Of a DNA stretch of 20,127 nucleotides, positions 15,401 through 20,127 are shown piece by piece. A program made the position numbers and the translations under genes. Each line of letters opens with the position of its first letter. Positions within the stretch are counted from its first letter, which is position 1. This stretch comes from CBDULX01 sp965368175 (GTDB taxonomy: Bacteria > Pseudomonadota > Gammaproteobacteria > SZUA-229), in assembly GCA_965368175.1 (NCBI GenBank), contig CBDULX010000028.1, forward strand, positions 1 through 20,127, read 5' to 3'. Below the pieces are notes generated by a model. That model worked only from the letters and a program-made list of their open reading frames with translations. It was not told where the DNA came from and did no database searches.

Positions 15401-15468
15401 ATTAAACAATAGTTTAATTATGCTATACTTCACCCATGTTTAACTAAATAATTAAACGATAGTTTAAT
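15401..15468 (+). promoter_or_regulatory. hipBA promoter with two matching palindromic operators
   Basis: ATTAAAC-AATA-GTTTAAT (15401-15418) and ATTAAAC-GATA-GTTTAAT (15451-15468) have identical 7-bp arms and a four-base spacer, with centres exactly 50 bp apart (about five helical turns). Between them is an extended -10, TGCTATACT (15421-15429); the -35 position at a 16-bp spacer falls on TTAAAC in the first operator. The second operator covers the HipB start codon. A half-site GTTTAA lies at 15439-15444 or close to it. HipB autorepression is the expected use. No ribosome binding site precedes the ATG. Confidence 0.82.
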
Positions 15469-15763
15469 GTCTCAGCATATTAAAGCTTTAATCAATCAGC
15501 TTATTTCAACGGCTAAGGCTCGAGGTCTGTCCCAGGCCCAGCTGGCTCAAATGGCCGGAGTGACAGCGGTCGGGCTCAGCAAGGCCAAGAGTCGGGGCGA
15601 TATTCGGGTTTCCACGCTGGAGGAACTGGCCAGCCAGCTGGATCTTGAACTGGCGTTTGTTCCTCGCAGGTCTAAAGAAAAAGCCGCCGAAGCCATCAAA
15701 TCCGGGGCTTTCTTTCGAACCTCCACCGGCCCGAAAGATAAGTCGGAAGAGAAGAAGGCATAG
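15467..15763 (+). CDS. hipB: HipB-type antitoxin, XRE-family DNA-binding protein
   Basis: A 98-residue transcriptional repressor and antitoxin. The helix-turn-helix is at about 19-60: GLSQAQLAQMAGVTAVGLSKAKSRGDIRVSTLEELASQLDLEL. It is followed by the beta-strand AFVPRR common in HipB. The tail (residues 70-98) is charged and probably disordered (GPKDKSEEKKA), as in other HipB proteins. It would bind HipA to neutralise it and bind the operators that flank and overlap its own start. The ATG at 15467 lies inside the second operator and has no Shine-Dalgarno sequence, so translation may be weak or near-leaderless. It is two bases from the HipA start, forming a standard antitoxin-first operon. Confidence 0.9.
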   Translation: MSQHIKALINQLISTAKARGLSQAQLAQMAGVTAVGLSKAKSRGDIRVSTLEELASQLDLELAFVPRRSKEKAAEAIKSGAFFRTSTGPKDKSEEKKA

Positions 15764-15765
15764 CC

Positions 15766-17130
15766 ATGGCGCGAAATCAACATGCTGTTATCTGGACTCG
15801 GATCTCCGGTGTACCTGAAAAAATGGGCGATCTGGTGTTGTCGTCCGAGCAAACCTCGTTTACCTATAGTAAAGATTATCTAACTTCCGGGCGTCCCGGT
15901 TTCTGCCTGCTGGGTGATGGCGCTATCTGGGGCAGCGATACCGTCACTTATCCCATTAGTGAACGTATTCCGGTGTTTCCACGTTTTCTGTCACTGATTC
16001 CCGGTAATAACCCGCGCAACCTGCAACGCCGTAACTACCTGGATATCCTGCGCAGCAAACTGGGCAAGGAGCCACCACCCGGCCTGGAAACTGAATGGCA
16101 ATTACTGGTGATGGGTGGCCATGGAGGCATAGGTCATATTGACGTGTTTGCCGATGATATTCTGGCCGAAGCCTGGTATCGTAGCAGTTCTGAAACATCC
16201 CGCACCCTGGCCACTGTGAATGCGAGTAACAATCGATCTCAACTCTGGCGCATGCTCAAACGCAATGTGCTGGATGAAAACCTCGAGTTTGATCCACAGG
16301 TTATCGAGGAAACCTTAGGTCCAACGCCCTCAGTGGGCGGCATGATCCCCAAGCTACTGGTATCCATCACTGCCACCGATACAGAGCCCGGTTTTTATCC
16401 CCCTGGAACGAAAGATAAAACCGATGTGGTGCTGAAAATCGAGCCGCCGGAATACAATGGCTTACTCGATCTCGAAGCCCTGTGCCTGGATTTACATCGT
16501 GAAGCTGGATTCGAAGTACCCAACTACCATCGTTATGATGATGAGGGTCTGCATTTCCTGGCAGTGGAGCGATTCGATCGAGTCAACGGCATGCCTGTTC
16601 CCATGGAATCCCTGTTTTCAGTGATTGCCACTGGTGATCATCGCTTTCGTGAAACCGGGGATATTCTGCTGGATGAACTGGGCGGCATAGTTCAACGTCT
16701 GGCTCAGGTGGCCGCACTGGCAACTGACACTGGTGAGCAACTTTACCGCAGAATGTTAATGGCGTTACTCACCGGTAACGGTGATCTGCATCTGGATAAT
16801 ATCGCCCTGCTTGGAGGGCTTAGCAACTGTCGCTTAACACCGATTTACGATCCTGCGCCCATGCGGGCATGGCCACGGCATAATCTGGTTAGTGCGATTC
16901 CTTTCGATCCATCGGGCTACGAGGACCATGGCGCTTTTTTTGTTGCGCTGGGTAAATCCTTTGATTTGCCGATGGAGAAGGTACAGCGATGTATTCAGGA
17001 CGCGATGGATGCCACTTCATCTTATGCTGAACGGCTAATGGAGTTACAACGGGTACCGTTACGGCAGCGGAGTCAGCTGGTGGACATTGTGGAAAGGGAG
17101 CGTTTGCTTTTATCAAAGTATGTCGCTTAG
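15766..17130 (+). CDS. hipA: HipA-family serine/threonine kinase toxin
   Basis: A 454-residue kinase toxin; E. coli HipA phosphorylates glutamyl-tRNA synthetase and induces persistence. Residues 10-100 match the N-subdomain (GDLVLSSEQTSFTYSKDYL). The loop TPSVGGMIPKLLVS (187-200) corresponds to the SxxGxQPK autophosphorylation/ATP loop with S189 and K196. VVLKIEPPEYNG (221-232) holds the ATP lysine, K224. ALLTGNGDLHLDNIALL (333-349) is the catalytic loop with D340 and N345, and PIYDPAPMRAW (359-369) supplies the Mg2+ aspartate D362. All catalytic positions are present, so an active kinase is predicted. The start has GAAGAAGG upstream inside hipB. No terminator is evident just after the stop. 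The target of this particular HipA is not known. Confidence 0.92.
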   Translation: MARNQHAVIWTRISGVPEKMGDLVLSSEQTSFTYSKDYLTSGRPGFCLLGDGAIWGSDTVTYPISERIPVFPRFLSLIPGNNPRNLQRRNYLDILRSKLGKEPPPGLETEWQLLVMGGHGGIGHIDVFADDILAEAWYRSSSETSRTLATVNASNNRSQLWRMLKRNVLDENLEFDPQVIEETLGPTPSVGGMIPKLLVSITATDTEPGFYPPGTKDKTDVVLKIEPPEYNGLLDLEALCLDLHREAGFEVPNYHRYDDEGLHFLAVERFDRVNGMPVPMESLFSVIATGDHRFRETGDILLDELGGIVQRLAQVAALATDTGEQLYRRMLMALLTGNGDLHLDNIALLGGLSNCRLTPIYDPAPMRAWPRHNLVSAIPFDPSGYEDHGAFFVALGKSFDLPMEKVQRCIQDAMDATSSYAERLMELQRVPLRQRSQLVDIVERERLLLSKYVA

Positions 17131-17622
17131 TCGTAAGCAGTGATAACTTGTGCTAAGCCTTGATCAGGTAGCCAGATTAAGGTCAGCTTTTATTTTAATC
17201 CATGAAGTAAAAGTGATTGGGACTGCAGTGTTTTATTATCAGAAAATTAATTAAAATAACAACTAACGACAAGTTTTGATCTAACATCAGATGCAAAGTC
17301 TTATTAAAGCATAGATTATAAAAAATTATTGATATGATATTGGCTAATTACATAAATTTAGCAAGTACTAATTTTTAAAAATGAAGCTATATACTTTTGT
17401 ATCTGTTTATTTTTGATTATATGGTCGTGATCCGCAATGAATGTGCCAGTTCCACAAGTAAATCAGTAGTATTTGCTGGGTTCGTTACACTGATGAGATC
17501 AGTGTTTTTTCATACACTTTAAATGGGTGTCGGTTATTATAGCTGGTAATGTAACAATAAATGTACCGCATATATTGGTTAATACATAGCTGCCAGATAA
17601 CGGAGATGGGAGGCTAACAGCC
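17131..17622. other. AT-rich gene-free region containing a possible small RNA or leader
   Basis: About 490 bases with no convincing gene. The first half (17131-17400) is AT-rich without clear structure apart from a weak GCTTA/TAAGC repeat across the hipA stop. The second half holds a 7-bp hairpin (17457-17477) and, nine bases later, an intrinsic terminator (17487-17510). It ends in the GGGAGG ribosome binding site of the CBS gene. An open frame of 34 codons from 17422 runs through the terminator and does not look coding. Confidence 0.5.
17487..17510 (+). terminator. Orphan intrinsic terminator upstream of the CBS-permease operon
   Basis: ACACTGAT/ATCAGTGT (17487-17494 with 17498-17505) is a perfect 8-bp stem with a GAG loop, followed by five further T residues. 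It points in the plus direction, 357 bp after hipA and 112 bp before the CBS gene. A second hairpin, AGTAAAT/ATTTGCT with one G-U pair (17457-17463 with 17471-17477), precedes it. It may end a long hipA 3' tail, an unannotated small RNA, or act as an attenuator. Confidence 0.85.
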
Positions 17623-18183
17623 ATGCTTGATAATGTACGAGTTAAAGATCTATATATAACAATAGATGATTATCCCAATATTTCTCTCGATGCGCCTATT
17701 GGTTATGCTATTTACTTCATGCACCGTGTACTACAGGATAAAAATAAATACCGCAATATCCTGGTGCTGGACGACGATGATCATCTGCAGGGTTATTTAT
17801 CCCTGAAAGATCTGATTCGTGCAGTTGGCCCAGACTATCTGCAAAAAAGAAAGCCTGCTGTAAAAGGCAATCAGCCATTTAATTTTGAAGGGCTGACTCC
17901 GGATCTGGCAACACTTAGCCTGTTGTGGGAAGAGGGCTTTACCGCTAAATTGCACAGTGAATTAAAAAACCCCGTGCGTGAATATATGACTCTGATGGAA
18001 GATCAGGTGTCACTTGAGGATCATATATCAAAATGCATGTACTTGATGCTCCTTCACGATGTGATCGTTTTGCCGGTAGTAGAAAATGATCTGGTTATTG
18101 GTGTGATACGTCAGGTCGATGTGTTCGAGTGCATTGCAGCCAGTGTTGAAAAGGTATGGCTGCATAAAAAAGATGAGGGTTAA
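17623..18183 (+). CDS. Twin CBS-domain protein
   Basis: A 186-residue soluble protein with two CBS motifs forming one Bateman module. The first spans about residues 5-70 (VRVKDLYITIDDYPNISLDAPIGYAIYFM and YRNILVLDDDDHLQGYLSLKDLIRAVG). The second spans about 117-176 (PVREYMTLMEDQVSLEDHISKCMYLM and VIVLPVVENDLVIGVIRQVDVFECI). Between them lies an insert of about 45 residues (KPAVKGNQPFNFEGLTPDLATLSLLWEEG) not typical of the bare module. CBS pairs bind adenine nucleotides such as AMP, ATP or SAM and regulate partner proteins. The start is supported by GGGAGG nine bases upstream. The permease gene begins only four bases after its stop, so this protein most likely senses cell energy and controls that transporter. 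Confidence 0.9.
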   Translation: MLDNVRVKDLYITIDDYPNISLDAPIGYAIYFMHRVLQDKNKYRNILVLDDDDHLQGYLSLKDLIRAVGPDYLQKRKPAVKGNQPFNFEGLTPDLATLSLLWEEGFTAKLHSELKNPVREYMTLMEDQVSLEDHISKCMYLMLLHDVIVLPVVENDLVIGVIRQVDVFECIAASVEKVWLHKKDEG

Positions 18184-18186
18184 GTC

Positions 18187-19674
18187 ATGTCGGAACCTGT
18201 TGTGAATAATAATCCATTCAGTCTGTTGATTGAAAGTTTCGACATTAAACGCATCATCTTTATTTCTCTTGGCCTGTTTTTCTTCTTCTGGCTTTATCTG
18301 GCCGATCCTTTGCCCGATGCCGTCGATCCCATGGGTGAGCACTTTGAATTGAGCCCAGAAGGAAAAGCCGCGATTGCACTGTTTTTGCTGGCAGGCACAT
18401 GGTGGGTGTTTGAAGTGGTCCCCATTGGCATAACCAGTCTGGCTATCGGTGTGTTCCAGGCGTTGTTTTTAATTCGCACACCTAAAGCTGCGTTTAATGA
18501 TTTTATGGATCCGTCGGTGCTGTTTATTTTTGGATCGCTGGTTATTGGTATGGTGTTTACCAAAGTGGGCTTATCAAGACGAATGTCTTACAAAATGCTC
18601 ACCATTGTTGGTGAAAAAACCAGCATGATTTATCTGGGCTGTTTTATGGTCACGGCTTTGCTAACGCATTTTATGGCGCATACGGCCGTCGCCGCCACTA
18701 TGTTTCCTATAATGATGGCGATTTATTCACTTTATGGGGAAGGGGATAAGCCAACGAAATTTGGTAAAGGTCTATTTATTGGCATGGCTTTTGTAGCCGG
18801 CGCCGGTAGCATGATCACGTTATTAGGCGCTGCACGTGGGGCGGTAGCCCTTGGTTTTTTCAATGACATTGAGGCACGTCAGGTGTCATTTTTTGAACTC
18901 AGTTATTATATGTTTCCAGTGGGCTGGTTGATGGTGTTTCTTTGCTGGGGTTTGATGATGGTGATGTTCAAACCCGAGAAAACAGAAATTCCCGGTCTGC
19001 GTGAAAAGGCGCAACGACTTTATAAAGAAGCCGGTCCCATAACCCGAGATGAAATATTTGTCGCTCTGGTGGTGTTCGGGGTTATCTTAACTTTATCACT
19101 GAAATCATTTATACCGGCGATGGCTTTCATTGATAAAACCTCTGTGATACTAGTTTCCACCATTATCTTTTTTTTGTTTAAAATTTTAACAGTCAGAGAG
19201 CTGGAACAAATTCCCTGGAATATCGTTTTGCTGTTTGCCGGTGCTATGAGTATTGGCTTTTGTTTATGGGAAACTGGTGCGGCTAAATGGTTGGCGATTA
19301 ACTGGTTAGTTATGTTCAAGGAATCCAACTGGTTTGTTTTCGTAATGGGAATTTCTTTCTTTGTTATGATAATGACCAACTTCATTATGAATGTTGCTGC
19401 CATTGCTATTTCACTGCCAGTGGCTCTGGTTATTGCGCCTTATCTTGGTGTGTCCCCCGAAGTGGTTCTGTATGCGTCGCTGATTGTTTCAGCTTGTCCT
19501 TTCCTGTTGCTGGTGGGGGCCGCACCTAATGCTATTGCTTATGATTCAAAGCAATTCACTACAGGGCAATTTTTTGTTGCAGGTGTTCCAGCCAGTATAG
19601 TTTTAATGGCCGTTGTTGCTCTTGCTATTGGTATAATCTGGCCACTGATGGGAATGCCCATTACAAAATTATGA
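18187..19674 (+). CDS. SLC13/DASS-like anion permease, divergent subfamily
   Basis: A 495-residue inner-membrane transporter with a dozen or so hydrophobic segments and the two-fold repeat of the divalent anion:Na+ symporter (DASS, SLC13/CitMHS-related) family. Seen: ALFLLAGTWWVFEVVPIGITSLAIGVFQAL (64-93), DFMDPSVLFIFGSLVIG (105-121), the first clamshell motif as MAHTAVAATMFP (163-174), the second as TNFIMNVAAIAISLP (397-411), and the late motif GAAPNAIAYDSKQFTTGQF (444-462). In typical members the two clamshell motifs are Ser-Asn-Thr; here they read AHT and MNV, so the canonical Na+/carboxylate site is not conserved. The substrate is unknown; sulfate, dicarboxylates or another anion are possible. 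It forms an operon with the CBS protein. Confidence 0.85.
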   Translation: MSEPVVNNNPFSLLIESFDIKRIIFISLGLFFFFWLYLADPLPDAVDPMGEHFELSPEGKAAIALFLLAGTWWVFEVVPIGITSLAIGVFQALFLIRTPKAAFNDFMDPSVLFIFGSLVIGMVFTKVGLSRRMSYKMLTIVGEKTSMIYLGCFMVTALLTHFMAHTAVAATMFPIMMAIYSLYGEGDKPTKFGKGLFIGMAFVAGAGSMITLLGAARGAVALGFFNDIEARQVSFFELSYYMFPVGWLMVFLCWGLMMVMFKPEKTEIPGLREKAQRLYKEAGPITRDEIFVALVVFGVILTLSLKSFIPAMAFIDKTSVILVSTIIFFLFKILTVRELEQIPWNIVLLFAGAMSIGFCLWETGAAKWLAINWLVMFKESNWFVFVMGISFFVMIMTNFIMNVAAIAISLPVALVIAPYLGVSPEVVLYASLIVSACPFLLLVGAAPNAIAYDSKQFTTGQFFVAGVPASIVLMAVVALAIGIIWPLMGMPITKL

Positions 19675-20098
19675 ACATATAAAAATTAGCAGGTAGAAAA
19701 ATAGTGGAGGGAGTGATTTGGCTAAAAATTAGTAGACAACCGACTAGCTGATTTTGTTAGTCAGCTTGTTCAGTGTAATTTCCGTGATATTTAACCTTTA
19801 GGATGGCTTTTACAAGTTTGGAGTGCACTCAGAGCTATATTAAACTATCATTATATATGACATGGGACTATCGTATTTTGTACCTGATTATCGTCCTTTA
19901 TTTTAGATTTTCATGCTTACCTCTGCTATACATAAATGAACAACACGGGATCTCATTAATATTGTAGAGGCTGGCGATAAGGTTTTATACCTCTTACCTG
20001 GTGTGATTGGGAATATTTATTAAATTTCCAGGGAACCTCTGATTAAGGTATGGGAAGAAACTGAAATTGCTGTAAGCTCATAATTCGGAAGGCCATCA
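19675..20098. other. Gene-free region with hairpins and a repeat terminus
   Basis: No reading frame of note. AGCTGA/TCAGCT (19746-19751 with 19761-19766) is a short hairpin about 70 bases after the permease stop; it lacks a T tract, so termination there is uncertain. GAGTGCACTC (19821-19830) is a perfect 10-bp palindrome. The repeat terminus at 20030 and the ribosome binding site GGAAGG close the region. Confidence 0.45.
20030..20046. repeat. Terminal sequence of the element A/B family
   Basis: AGGGAACCTCTGATTAA matches the outer end of elements A and B (it is the reverse complement of their right ends) and is the least degraded copy. No inverted partner is seen within the window, although a partner may be lost. 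Confidence 0.7.
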
Positions 20099-20127
20099 AT
20101 GATTACTATAAAAGAATTCATGACGGA
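20099..20127 (+). CDS. Start of a gene cut off by the window end (possible CBS-domain protein)
   Basis: Only the first nine codons and part of the tenth are present: MITIKEFMT. GGAAGG lies six bases upstream of the ATG, which supports a real start. The opening resembles the usual first strand of CBS-domain proteins (I-x-V-K-D-F-M-T), and a CBS-permease pair lies just upstream, so a second CBS protein is a fair guess. The fragment is too short for more. Confidence 0.4.

Noticed and set aside
17422..17523. Leader peptide of 34 codons before the CBS gene
   Set aside because: It has no ribosome binding site and runs through the terminator hairpin and its T tract, so it is more likely chance.
19821..19830. 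GAGTGCACTC palindrome as an operator
   Set aside because: It is a single short palindrome with no second copy of the full site and no nearby regulator, so it cannot be told from chance.

Overview
This window looks like a piece of a gammaproteobacterial chromosome. The evidence is an LpxL/HtrB-type lipid A acyltransferase, a RimK-like ATP-grasp protein with the RLAN-type N-terminal region, a DUF2789 gene, PsiE and CDF genes, ordinary Shine-Dalgarno starts and sigma70-like promoter boxes. I cannot name a genus. There is no rRNA, tRNA, CRISPR array, phage gene or intact transposase. Intergenic DNA is AT-rich and carries small dispersed inverted-repeat elements.

Layout. Bases 136-2432 (minus) hold an MscS channel followed by a CorA-type divalent-cation transporter. 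Bases 2482-4339 (plus) hold a near-consensus promoter, a decayed Kef-type antiporter gene, a PsiE-family membrane protein and a SLC30A9-like CDF cation transporter. A DUF2789 gene follows at 4438. Bases 5009-14155 are a neighbourhood of amide-bond-making and amide-bond-breaking enzymes: an M42-like aminopeptidase, an RMD1/DUF155 membrane protein, a RimK-like ligase, a DUF2817 (M14-like) peptidase overlapping a GNAT-C39 peptidase fusion, a second stand-alone ATP-grasp ligase, and a Thr-dependent isoaspartyl peptidase. A small exported protein (6190) sits inside this stretch. Bases 14236-15114 (minus) encode the LpxL-like acyltransferase. Then come tandem repeats and a HipB-HipA toxin-antitoxin pair (15467-17130) with two identical-armed palindromic operators. 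Bases 17131-17622 are non-coding and contain a clear intrinsic terminator with no gene in front of it. The window ends with a twin-CBS protein, an SLC13/DASS-like permease with altered signature motifs, and the first ten codons of a further gene.

How the parts may work together. The two ATP-grasp ligases, the acetyltransferase and four peptidases or amidohydrolases have the gene mix expected of a peptide-synthesis or peptide-tagging and recycling pathway. Such neighbourhoods have been predicted for RimK-like amidoligases, but I know of no established substrate for this set. It is split into several transcription units (minus: RimK-like and perhaps RMD1; plus: DUF2817/GNAT-C39, then ATP-grasp/isoaspartyl peptidase), so functional linkage is inferred from proximity. 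At least four copies of a terminal sequence with consensus AGGGAACCTCTGATTAA lie in or near the gaps, two of them forming complete short inverted-repeat elements. One supplies two bases of the RimK-like stop codon.
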